64,000 bases of DNA from Ypsolopha sequella (taxonomy: Eukaryota > Arthropoda > Insecta > Lepidoptera > Ypsolophidae): assembly GCA_934047225.1 (NCBI GenBank), contig OW204004.1, positions 7,072,401 to 7,136,400 on the forward strand, written 5' to 3'. Below the pieces are notes generated by a model. That model saw nothing but the letters and a program-made list of their open reading frames with translations, was not told the DNA's origin and did not search any database. Below are positions 55,089-64,000 of this stretch, in pieces. Each line of letters begins with the position of its first letter. The stretch's first letter is position 1. Position numbers and translations under genes: made by a program.

Positions 55089-55754
55089 CCCATCCCACTT
55101 CCCACTTATATTATAAATGCAAAAGTTTGGATGGATGTATGGATGAATGTTTGTTACTCCGATTAGGCTGAAAATTTGCACAAATGTAGTTCTAGACTTA
55201 TAATAGGACAAGGACTTCTTTTTATCCCATAAATCAGTTCTCATGGGATGTCAATGGGTTGTCAAGTTTCAATAGAAAAGTGTTGTTTGACTCCTTCACG
55301 CCTTCATCTGCTAAACCGATTGAGATTAAACTTAGCATAAATGCAGTTCTAGATCTGTAATTTGATATGGGCTAACTTTTATCCGATTAATCAGCTCCCA
55401 TGGGATAATTCGATAGCTATTTTAATTTTAATGGCGTTTCATTGATACCTGTAATCTGTGCAAAATACGTGCTTAGAATTGGTACCTTTTGATTTTTTCT
55501 ACTGCTGTAGCATATCCACAAAGATCATATTCTAGACACTTTAGATCTATAATAAGAAATCAACAAATAATTCCGGTAAGAAATGCCACACGGGCTTCGG
55601 CCTCGCCAAAGACACTTTACCTGGGGATCAAATAAGAAGTCATCAAATAAACTGCAAACCAGAGTCTGGTCAAATACGTACTGTAAAATATTGACAGATT
55701 AGATAGGACTACACAAAAACGAAACCACACGCCGCCGTGGGGAAAAAAAGCTAG
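55089..55754 (+). mobile_element. Non-autonomous Helitron
   Basis: The 5' region CATCCCACTTCCCACTTATA and TTATAAATGCAAAAGTTTGG is a well-known insect Helitron start. The 3' end has the hairpin CCACACGCCGCCGTGG followed by GGAAAAAAAGCTAG and T. No coding frame. The exact 5' base is uncertain. Confidence 0.75.
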
Positions 55755-56197
55755 TTAGTAATAATATGAACAACTTTTACTATGGGGCCATCTCTATAAT
55801 CGAGAACAAAACCAGCTGTTTCAAACATTTCGGTCGAGTAGGAATTTAACTTTTCTATGGAACAGCATTTTTTTTGGCACCATATTAAATATAGTCCATA
55901 TTCATAGGCAGAACTTCCTGCTCCAAGGAAAATGGTTATCAATATAATATCCTGTATTATAAAAGAATCCGCTTAAAAAAAACTTCGTTTTAGCCAGATT
56001 ATCTTAATTATTCTTGGAAAATGCAAAATATGACATCGTTTTGGTCACAAAACAGAATCGTTGACCGTAAAATATAACGTTTTCAAACAACTGTCACTCC
56101 AAAACCCTTTGACTAGTTGCAGCCTGTCGCTGCTGATCTCATGAATTTGCAAATTATTCTAGGAAACTGCTCCGGAACAACTAAACATTTGCATATA

Positions 56198-56807
56198 CAG
56201 TACTTTTATCTTACGACGCGACGCCAGACTTGGTTGTAGTAGTGCGTAAATTATACATTGCTGAAGTGTGCGTGACTGCGGAAACTATATGGGCAATAAC
56301 ATTCACGCACACTTCAGCAACAAACACATGCATATTGCTAAGTTTCTTGCCCGTTCTTCTTAGCAAGACTAATCGAATGGGCGGAGGTAGGCATGTATTT
56401 ATATATGTAATTGTAACCTATTAGTTATATTATATAGGTCGGGATTTGGTCGGCCGCCTGGATTCGTGCTGCGGGCTCGGTTGGTGATCATTGAACCTTG
56501 TTCCTGGTCCCTGGCCGGGTCTCCGGTGTGGGTTCGGGCGGTTGATTAGATTTCACCTTGTATAATATATATTTTACCTATAATTTTAATCGTATATATA
56601 TTGCTACATAAATTAAATAAACGTTTAATCTAGTTCATGTACATTTATTATTTTATTACATATATATTTTTATAACATTAAATTTTGACTTGTGAAACGT
56701 GTATTTTATAAACCTACTTTGCAAAATAAGCTATTTGAATTTGAATTTGAATTTGACACACTACTACAACCAAGCCTGACGTCGCGTCGTGAGATGAAAA
56801 AGTACTG
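56198..56807. mobile_element. TA-flanked MITE with ~47-bp inverted repeats, carrying a LINE insertion
   Basis: The left CAGTACTTTTATCTTACGAC and the right GTCGTGAGATGAAAAAGTAC plus TG are near inverse complements with TA on both sides. An inner pair TGCTGAAGTGTGCGTGA and TCACGCACACTTCAGCA lies at 56260-56326. The part 56330-56757, ending in (AATTTG)n, appears to be an inserted LINE 3' end. Confidence 0.8.
56330..56757 (+). mobile_element. LINE 3' end with (TTTGAA)n tail
   Basis: GCAAAATAAGCTATTTGAAT is followed by repeated TTTGAA. The upstream part TTAGCAAGACTAATCGAATG is shared inversely with 60896-60930. Only the 3' region is present. Confidence 0.6.
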
Positions 56808-56992
56808 TACGATACATTCATCCATTTTGTGAAACAAAGATTTTTTTGGAAGTGTTTTTCACTATTTTAGAACTTTATGGGGCACTCAAATAACAAGCTA
56901 CAACTTTCACACTAAAATAATAAGGCTTTTTGTAGCTTGTATCAATGACGTCATATAGATACGTGTTGTAAAAAATAACATCAAGTCAGCAT

Positions 56993-57285
56993 CGAAGATT
57001 TCAAAAGTAAAGATAAGCCCTTACCGTAGTATGACAGCACCAAAATGTTTCCACCTTTAAATGGGTCACGTTCACACGTTTGGAATCAGTGCTCATCTGC
57101 ACACAGTGATAGTTGGATGCCTTAAGTGCACTTAATGTTTTGAATTTTTAGGACTTTAGTAGTCTGATCAGTTTGCTGACCGTAGGTAGACAGATTGCGT
57201 ACTCATATTGTACGTAACGCACACATTCAAAAACAATGCAATACATTTTAGGTGCCAGGGCTCATCTAAACTTTTGAAATCTTTG
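56993..57285 (-). mobile_element. hAT-type MITE (family h1), copy 3
   Basis: Inverse of copies 1 and 2. Ends CGAAGATTTCAAAAGT and CTTTTGAAATCTTTG are flanked by GTCAGCAT and GTCAGTAT (7 of 8 identical), again an 8-bp duplication. Confidence 0.9.
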
Positions 57286-57377
57286 GTCAGTATTTGAAGT
57301 ATTTTCATTCAATAGATTATATTGCAAAACCTCATAGTTTAACTGTATAATACCAAAATTAATTTCGATTGCTCTGC

Positions 57378-57545
57378 ATGCCCTAAAACACGTGTATTTG
57401 TGCCCGAAGAACGGTGATAGGGATCACAACCCCATCACGTTATGGGACGTAATAATCGTCAGTGAAAAGTGGGTGTACCGAGTGTGGACTGTGACTTGCT
57501 TTTCACATTTAACTCGGGACAACCTATGACATCCCCACGGAATTC
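57378..57545 (+). mobile_element. S1 SINE 3' fragment
   Basis: CATGCCCTAAAACACGTGTA, GTGCCCGAAGAACGGTGATA and GACATCCCCACGG follow the S1 body and 3' end. Confidence 0.7.
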
Positions 57546-57998
57546 ACGTCGTGAATACATTTTTTTTACAAATGTTGATTTTTTGCGCAACATCAGACAA
57601 ATCGATGCTACACAAGAGAAAATTAAAGCTAATAGAAGATTTTTCATTTTTCCAGAAATACAAGTCCTAGTTAGGCATACCAGTACATGTGGTTCTAGGA
57701 AGTCGATTCCTTTGTGAATTACAGCAATTTGAATTGCTAAAATGGTGCGACGTTAAAGCACTTGCCACTAAAAGGGCCCAATCACTTTGCTTGGAACTGT
57801 GTTTGCTCAGAATTTCGAAACGCGTATGTATTTTAAACTGTTATTTGTTCATTTACATAGAGATTCATTACAAATAAGTGGCGGTAGAATGCTGGCAATC
57901 TTGAGACCTCGCTTATGTGGTATGTGGTATTTATATTACCTAATATACAGTTACAGTTGTAGGTTCTGAACGTTGAAAGAAAACATCGCGATGAAACC

Positions 57999-58105
57999 TG
58001 CATTCCCTAAAAGCGTGTATTTGTGCCCGAAGAACGCAGCAATAGGGCTCCACCTATCACGTTGGGACGTAATACTTTTCGGTGAAATATGCGCATACAT
58101 TTCTT
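57999..58105 (+). mobile_element. S1 SINE fragment
   Basis: CTAAAAGCGTGTATTTGTGC and CACCTATCACGTTGGGACGT match the S1 body. Confidence 0.65.
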
Positions 58106-58157
58106 GGGTGGCAGCATTAACTTCATATTTCACAAGGAATTATATTTTCATGAGTAA

Positions 58158-58340
58158 CTAGCATTTTGCCCACGGCTCTGCTTGCGTTTATTCGGCTTAG
58201 TGGTTATTTTATCAACACCCCTTGTAGGCTATGTACATACATACTCGTATACTCCCGCCTGTTTCCTAGACGTTCTGACATTGTCCTTCTTCAATATATC
58301 ACCAATTTGGGCACCATATGTCCTTCTTTACAAATACTAT
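58158..58340 (-). mobile_element. Helitron-type terminus, minus orientation
   Basis: On the minus strand GCAAGCAGAGCCGTGGGCAA is followed by AATGCTAG and T, a Helitron-like CTRR end. The rest is not delimited. Confidence 0.5.
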
Positions 58341-58344
58341 AGAC

Positions 58345-58438
58345 AATAAATTCCTAAAAACTCATTGATGCATGCTCAATGATCCGGGGATCAAATCTGA
58401 GTCTCAGCGTTCTACTGTCCGAGCTATGGCCGCTCTTT
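58345..58438 (-). mobile_element. S1-type SINE tRNA head
   Basis: On the minus strand GAGCGGCCATAGCTCGGACA supplies an A box and GATTTGATCCCCGGATC a B box. The body is missing. Confidence 0.7.
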
Positions 58439-58439
58439 A

Positions 58440-58860
58440 CTAATGAATATTTAACTTTACCGAGCTTTTGATCAGTATTATTATTAAAACAATTAAAAAA
58501 ATTACAACTCGATATATTTCGGCCCTCGGTATGGGGCCGTCATCAGTCGAATGTAAAAAAATTGTGACATATAATTTAGGTATCATAATAAAAAAGTAAA
58601 AAGTAAAGGTGACACTTGTAAACAATTTTAGTTTTAAACTATTTTCTAAAAAATAATAAAGTAGGTTTCTCTAAAAATTATGTTGGTTATTTTTGATATT
58701 ATTTAATCACTGCTCTTCTTGGATGATGGATGATGGTGGTTAGGTGGTTGTGTGATGTTGTTGGTGTTATTACTTGAAATTTTGAGCGTTGAGGTCGGTT
58801 GGGTCATGTCTGTCAGTGCTGTCTGTTGAGTCCAGGTCCATAATGAGCACATATAAATAT
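58440..58860 (-). repeat. Dispersed repeat with hammerhead-like motif, possibly Penelope-like
   Basis: On the minus strand CTGATGA (58546-58540), a CGGCCC/GGGCCG stem and GAAA (58520-58517) are followed by TATATCGAGTTGTAAT. Upstream on that strand a short frame opens MDLDSTDSTDMTQPTS and stops before the motif. The family is not certain; a degenerate partner lies at 42225. Confidence 0.55.
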
Positions 58861-59123
58861 TTAAAAAATATATACTAATGTGTAATATAATAAATTACAC
58901 TGTTTAATATCCACCCTGTATTTAATTTTTAGCACTAAGTTAAGAATATATAATTTTTAATTCCTCGTGTGTTCTCTTAATAAAATACCAACCCATGCAT
59001 GTTTTACAAGCATGCTTCATTTATCAAGTCGAATGTTGAAGCATTTCTTACATAAAATAAATTACGGAAAAATGTCTCGAGGAAAATATGTATCGTTACG
59101 CGTGACGGAAGCATAATTTGATA

Positions 59124-59193
59124 CAGTTTTACACAAACACTCAGTTTTACACAAACACTCAGTTTTACACAAACACTCAGTTTTACACAAACG
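59124..59193 (+). repeat. 18-bp minisatellite, about four units
   Basis: CAGTTTTACACAAACACT repeats with an exact 18-bp period starting at 59124, 59142, 59160 and 59178. The last unit is cut short. Confidence 0.95.
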
Positions 59194-59279
59194 CGTGTCT
59201 TCTCGAGAGGTAGGCAGACTACAAATCTCTACAATCTTCTATGAGTCATACAAGCTGTGTATATTTGACATGGCTCTTC

Positions 59280-59787
59280 TTAAGAGGATGGCATACCCTA
59301 GCAACTTTTTTTATTATCCGTCCAGAACAATAAGTCTAATGGCAAAGACCTTATTTGCTTTTCATAGAGGCGATTATATGTTGGCTCTTAGCCTCTTGTT
59401 CTTGGACGCGTAATACTAGTAATCACGCAGCGAAACAACAAATTGGTGTGTTTTCAGCTAATACTGAAATATTTGTAAGGAAAAAAATATTGGATTTAGG
59501 TAACATCCCTACATATTTCTATTGCCTATTTTATAAAAAAAAATCAAGTTGATCTCTTAACTGCGTTTTTGAAACGAACGTTTGAAAACCAAAAAAAAAG
59601 AGGGTGGAAAACATTTTTTTTGTGACAAAAGTTTAAATCTTAAAACATTGTTTATAGGTGGAATCCCTAGATAAAAAAATCGATAAATCAAATATATTTT
59701 CTCCAATGTGAGGAGAGACCTAGTTTCTTCCAATGAACCCTTAAAAACCTGGTGTTGTTGATGTTCTAGCGTCAGGTGTCCCGTTAA
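59280..59787 (+). repeat. TTAA-bounded 0.5-kb dispersed repeat, copy 2
   Basis: Matches 44773-45281 along its whole length with small indels. Both borders are TTAA. Confidence 0.8.
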
Positions 59788-59847
59788 AGTAGTATTTTAT
59801 CGACAATTATTCTGTTTCGATGTGCGACGACGTGTTTTGTGCACAAC

Positions 59848-60130
59848 AAGTGGCGTAGCTATCGCAGGGGTAGGCGGTGCAGTGCCTCTGGGCCCCCAAG
59901 CTCAGGGGAGAGCAAAAAAAAAAAGACGGAAGAAATAGCCTGTGGGCTAAGTACACGCAACGAGCCTACAACGTCCTGCGTATGCAATATAAAAACACCT
60001 TTAGGATGCTGTTGCGGCTGCCGCGATTCTGCAGTGCATCTGGCATGTTCGGTTCACGAATTTCACAATTCACTGTTCACGGTAAGATATGTTTTTGATA
60101 ATAGGCACCCGTCCAGTTGGCAACTAAATA
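59848..60130. repeat. Possible hAT-end fragment and half hairpin MITE
   Basis: AGTGGCGTAGCTATCGCAGG resembles a common hAT terminus, and 60084-60128 matches the arm of the hairpin at 17851-18040. No opposite end was found. Confidence 0.45.
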
Positions 60131-61603
60131 CACATAATATCGCCACTGGCGAGCTTGACCTTCTACACTACAAATTTCTTCGGTCCCTCTACTTTTATCC
60201 TATCTAAAATGTATCTAGTCGCTACATCATTTTTTCAGGCCGCAACGATCCCGTATGTCGATAGTTTACACTCTATATCATAAATATTAAACCACACATA
60301 CTCCGTATGGAACGCATTTCCAGAAGGTAGAATACTGCTTTAAGTTTATAAGCACGTCTTGTGATCACGTGTAGGTAGGAGGGTTACTTGCTTTTAATGT
60401 TATTTTTACCAAAGTCCTTTAAAAAATTAAAACGTTTCGAATGAATGTGATATTTACGACCCAAAGATGTTTTTCGTTTTTATGGTCAGTAAAAAGTAAA
60501 TAATTGCATCATAAAAACTTACCATCTACAGGATGTTTAAGTAACGAGCTCAAATATTTTCTCCATTTGCTGTACTGACCATACTAGAGTTATCAAGAAA
60601 TCACTTATTTCATTGAAAGAAATAGAAATAGAAATATATTTATTTATGTAATGTGGGTATATCAGATACACTAATTACAGGTCTGTTTAAATGTAATATA
60701 ATTAATTAATCTATGCCTATAGGTAATTCTTTTATATAAAACATAATAATATGGGAAAATACACAAGGAAATAATAAAGGATAAGTTTACTTATATTAAA
60801 TAAATAATACACTTGATTAAAATAAAACATATATAAAATAATAAATAAAATATATAATATTATAAAATGTGCAATACATATAATAAATATATGCCTAACT
60901 CCGCCCATTCGATTAGTCTTGCTACGAAGAAGAGCAATAAACCTTTGCAAAAGTGCAAAAAAAAGAAGGACATAAATACAAAAACTATAATTACGGCACA
61001 CATACTCACATTTCTCACATACACATGCAAGAGGGCGGCGGATCAACCTGTAGCTACAAAATAACACATTGACTGACATAAGGTCTCGCATGAAGCCTAT
61101 GTTTGGCCTCATGCGTTCGCAAGCGCCACGATCCCTTACCATATATCCGGATAACTGTGGATCATACCGAGTAACATTTCAAACTGAGTGAAAAAAGCTA
61201 TTACGTTATTTTTCAACAGTAATATAGACAAGCATTTTACATATGTATCTCATTTACATATATTTTAGTAGGATATAGGGGTATTGCATTATTAATTCAG
61301 TATTAAACTATGTCTACGAAGTTGATGGATTATTAAAACAGGAATCAATAAAATATTTGATTATATTTGTCTATTAAATGAAAACTCTAACCGTCTATTA
61401 ATATTTTTTGTCTATAAAATGCAAGTCCTAAATTCCGACCATCTATATTTATTTTTGTTCATGAAAATTAAGTTCGCATTTAAATTAAAAAACTCGAAAT
61501 GTAAAAAGATTTAAATTTTACTTTTATTCATTGTACTTTCAGGTCATCCTGTATCTTGCAGTCATTCACATAGTTTTTTTTTTTACAATACTTTTGTCGT
61601 ATA
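60131..61603. other. AT-rich stretch with LINE tail remnants
   Basis: A minus-type LINE tail AAGAAATAGAAATAGAAATA lies near 60620, and 60896-60930 is shared inversely with 56345-56385. No exon was recognised. Confidence 0.4.
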
Positions 61604-61760
61604 ATTTTGATCGCCCCTGTGGCCGTGTAAAAAAGCGCTCGCCTACTGACCCAGAGGTCGTGGGTTCATTCCCCACGGTGTACATTTTTTTAATTTGAGT
61701 TTAATATGCGTGCTTCGGAAGGCACGTTAAGCTGTTGGTCCATTTCAGGCACGTATCCAG
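61604..61760 (+). mobile_element. tRNA-derived SINE (family S3)
   Basis: CGCCCCTGTGGCCGTG opens a tRNA-like head, with a good B box GGTCGTGGGTTCATTCCCC, then GCTTCGGAAGGCACGTTAAG in the body. Typical lepidopteran SINE. Confidence 0.8.
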
Positions 61761-61839
61761 GGTTGCGGGGCTGAAGCCCACCCCCCGAAAATACAAATCT
61801 TACTGTGAATATATCATTTACAATTTAAAGTAAGAAAGA

Positions 61840-62219
61840 AAATATTTATTTCAGATCGAAATCCATATCTTAGTTAGTAACAATAATATATGCTTAAAAA
61901 CTATGTTAGTATCTTAATCTAAAAAACAGAACACAGAAAAAATAGCAGAAGTCGCTGTTACAGACATCACACAATTAAATTGAATGATGCCTGCAACAAC
62001 ATCCTCCTGGTGAAGTACTGTGACTCCACGTGAATCTTGTTCCAGAATCCCAGAACAGGTCTGTCCCAACGATCAACAATACCCTCTGAGATGCTGTTGG
62101 AGCTGCCCCTTAAACGACTCATAAGGGAAGCTAGACGTTTTCGGACTATTGCTGTGAAGCTATCAGTCTGTGCCTCCGCGAACAATCCCGATGCGCTGTA
62201 ATATCGTGGCAGTTTAGCA
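61840..62219 (-). pseudogene. jockey/CR1-like LINE C-terminal fragment with 3' UTR
   Basis: Minus-strand frame 62185-61967 reads FAEAQTDSFTAIVRKRLASL, MSRLRGSSNSISEGIVDRWD and FWNKIHV, the C-terminal end typical of jockey/CR1-like reverse transcriptases. A short 3' UTR ends near GATCTGAAATAAATATT. The catalytic part is absent. Confidence 0.75.
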
Positions 62220-62249
62220 GAACAGTTTTATTTAATGAAAATCCAGCAA

Positions 62250-62425
62250 CAAGCCCTTTCCGAAGCAGAATGCTGGTTACGTGCCTGGTCTATTTATACC
62301 CGAAGAAAGGCTCACCACCCATCACATTTGGGACGTCATATGTGGGTGTGCCAAGCGTGTACTGTGACTTGCTTTGCCCAGTTTACACTTGGAATCATAT
62401 CTAACACCCCCTCGGGAATTTTTAT
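62250..62425 (+). mobile_element. S1 SINE 3' fragment
   Basis: AAAGGCTCACCACCCATCAC, GTACTGTGACTTGCTTTGCC and ACACCCCCTCGGGAATTT follow the S1 body to its 3' end. Confidence 0.7.
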
Positions 62426-62540
62426 TCTTATTCTTCATTGTACACAAAAGACATTAAACAAACTTATACAAGGAAAAAAAAACATGTACAAAGGCAGACT
62501 TATCTCTAAGAGATTTTTTCCAGTTTACCTCTAGGGATAT
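62425..62540 (-). mobile_element. LINE 3' end
   Basis: TTCTTCATTGTACACAAAAG and TACAAAGGCAGACTTATCTC belong to the minus-strand LINE 3' UTR type seen at 46556. Confidence 0.55.
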
Positions 62541-62696
62541 AAAAATAGTGATAGATACAAAAGTAGATATACATACGTGTACCGTAAATACTAAATTAAT
62601 ACCTACCTATGTTACATAGCAAAAATAAATAAAAATACCTACTTTCTAATGTTTAGACGTGATACTTACAGTACATAATACATACACATTAATAAT

Positions 62697-62758
62697 CTTC
62701 TATCTTCTATCTTCTATCTTCTATTCTATCTATCTATCTATCTTCTATCTATCTATAT
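62697..62758 (+). repeat. TCTA/TCTTCTA microsatellite
   Basis: Mixed run of TCTTCTA and TCTA units directly before the Helitron 5' end. Confidence 0.9.
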
Positions 62759-64000
62759 AAATAAAAATGAATTGCTGTTCGTTAGTCTCGCTAAAACTCG
62801 AGAACGGCTGAACCGATTTGCCTAATTTTAGTCTTGAAATATTCGTGGAAGTCCAGGGAAGGTTTAAGCGATGAGAAAATGTGGAAAAATTGCGAGGAAA
62901 ATACTAAAAACGACAATTTTATTTTCCCATACAAACTGTTCTTACCTGTCAAACATTTGATGTTCGCCCCGTCGCGTCGGTTCGGTATTTTAGGAATAAA
63001 AACATGTAGATCTAGATTAAATAAGGGTTTGGAATCGACAACATATATCCATAATAGTCTGATTATCGCGTTATTAGATTTAAAACATGTAAAATAATGA
63101 CACTTTAATGACACTTGGTAGTTGTGTTGGGTGCGTTCAGAAATATACTTTGAAACAGTAAAGTTCGCTATACGATCTGAAATTGGGTACTTCCCTAAAA
63201 ATCAAATCAGCGACTCTTTATCAAATGTCATAACGCCCCGATACTATGAAATTTGTATGAGGTTTTACATTATGACGTCACAGTTTTCTGTGATCAAACT
63301 GCTTCCTTTTTTTTTTAGTTTTTAGCAATTATAAAATTGTCAAACCCGCAAAAAAATCCGTCAAAATGTTTTAACGATTATTTTAGAAGATCACATTGGA
63401 TTGTGTCAGTTATTTTACTTTAACAGCAGTCAAGTTTCAGAATGCACGGAATTGCATTCAATTTATCTATTACTCGCACACATTATGTTTTTAACACCTG
63501 AAAAAAGATTCAAAACTTGATTTGTCATTCTGATACTGCTTACAATGCCGGAGAGAAAACGACCTAACATAGGTCGTCGAAGTCGATCGAATGTGCGACG
63601 AGCTACCTCACGCGCTAATCGCACTGATGACCAGCGAGAGACTGATAATGATAACAGTCGTATTGGTATGGCAGATTTGCATTCTAGAGTGAATTACAAT
63701 GAAGTGGATAATAGGCATAGAATGGACTGAGTTCGGGCACATCGATCACAACAGAGCGAGCACGGGAAAATGAAATTGATCGATTGCGCAGACGCAATGT
63801 TCCTGTGAACCTGGTACGAGGAGCATTCTCCTACGATCAAGAAATAGATTATAGGGCCGACAAATCTGTAACAATTGGGGAAATGTCAATCATTTGTCAA
63901 CATTGTAAAGCTTTAAAATACAGCGGTGAATTTGCAGGATTATGTTGTGCTGGTGGTAAAGTAAAATTGCCACAGTTAGTCCCACCACCTGATCCATTAG
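62752..64000 (+). mobile_element. 5' part of an autonomous Helitron, running off the right edge
   Basis: After a TCTA-rich microsatellite, the sequence TCTATATAAATAAAAATG and the following CTGTTCGTTAGTCTCGC, CTCGAGAACGGCTGAACCG segments match the 5' end seen in many lepidopteran Helitrons. A Helitron TC terminus after A is possible at 62752, but the adjacent TCTA repeats make the exact base uncertain. Downstream lies the N-terminal coding part of a Helitron Rep/helicase protein (63545 onward). The 3' end with its CTRR hairpin lies outside the window. Confidence 0.8.
63545..64000 (+). pseudogene. N-terminus of Helitron Rep/helicase protein, frameshifted, partial
   Basis: The ATG at 63545 opens MPERKRPNIGRRSRSNVRRA, the basic start typical of insect Helitron proteins, but stops at 63728-63730. 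The adjacent frame is open from about 63690 to the window end and continues the homology: NVPVNLVRGAFSYD, then a Cys-rich segment IICQHCKALKYSGEFAGLCC and KVKLPQLVPPPDPL. A single frame change between about 63690 and 63728 therefore breaks the gene, possibly with a small deletion. The Rep and helicase catalytic motifs would lie beyond the window. Confidence 0.8.

Noticed and set aside
59839..60207. A 122-residue cysteine-rich protein
   Set aside because: The frame starts in a hAT-like terminus and runs into a hairpin MITE arm; its composition is not that of a conserved protein.
61604..61685. A tRNA gene on the plus strand
   Set aside because: It has a tRNA-like B box but no complete cloverleaf, and related sequence occurs at 45655; it is a SINE.
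54635..64000. Remaining catalytic exons of the cyclase
   Set aside because: I looked for the GPVVAGVVG- and FGDTVNTASRMES-type segments and did not see them; they probably lie downstream.

Overview
The window reads as insect nuclear DNA, most likely from a moth or butterfly. It is AT-rich, with one intron-rich gene spread over about 45 kb and a dense load of transposable elements of types familiar from Lepidoptera: tRNA-derived SINEs, RTE and jockey/CR1-like LINE 3' ends, BEL/Pao, Helitrons, and many MITEs. There is no sign of bacterial gene organisation. The species cannot be named from the sequence.

The only host gene I can support is a receptor (membrane) guanylyl cyclase of the natriuretic-peptide-receptor type on the + strand. 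Ten exons are recognisable: 9998-10079, 14361-14484, 25746-25855, 32689-32905, 37645-37804, 41007-41165, 47024-47189, 51144-51293, 52846-53038 and 54460-54634. All ten have AG/GT splice borders, and the reading phase is continuous across them (1,536 nt). They encode, in order, the transmembrane segment, the juxtamembrane region, a kinase-homology pseudokinase domain, the dimerisation coiled coil, and the first two thirds of the guanylyl cyclase catalytic domain. The extracellular ligand-binding domain and the last catalytic exons lie outside the window, or were not recognised in it.

The introns are filled with mobile DNA. Intron 3 holds a complete BEL/Pao LTR retrotransposon (26480-32260): identical 163-bp LTRs, a 5-bp AGGGT target duplication and one intact gag-pol frame. 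A Helitron begins near 62752 and runs off the right edge. Around these lie RTE and jockey/CR1-like LINE fragments, a SINE-like family sharing its 3' tail with the RTE LINE, tRNA-derived SINEs, hAT MITEs with 8-bp target duplications, TA-flanked MITEs, and several unrelated TTAA-flanked (piggyBac-like) MITEs.

No clearly new biological system is present. The observations most worth following are: a degenerate tandem triplication of the 3' part of cyclase exon 10, each copy with its own splice donor; an array of GGCCTTCGGCC hairpins with TTCG loops in intron 4; a MITE that begins at the sixth base of intron 5; a 185-bp higher-order tandem array of GCTACGACGTAGC-like units; long perfect palindromes; and hammerhead-like CTGATGA/GAAA motifs in a dispersed repeat.
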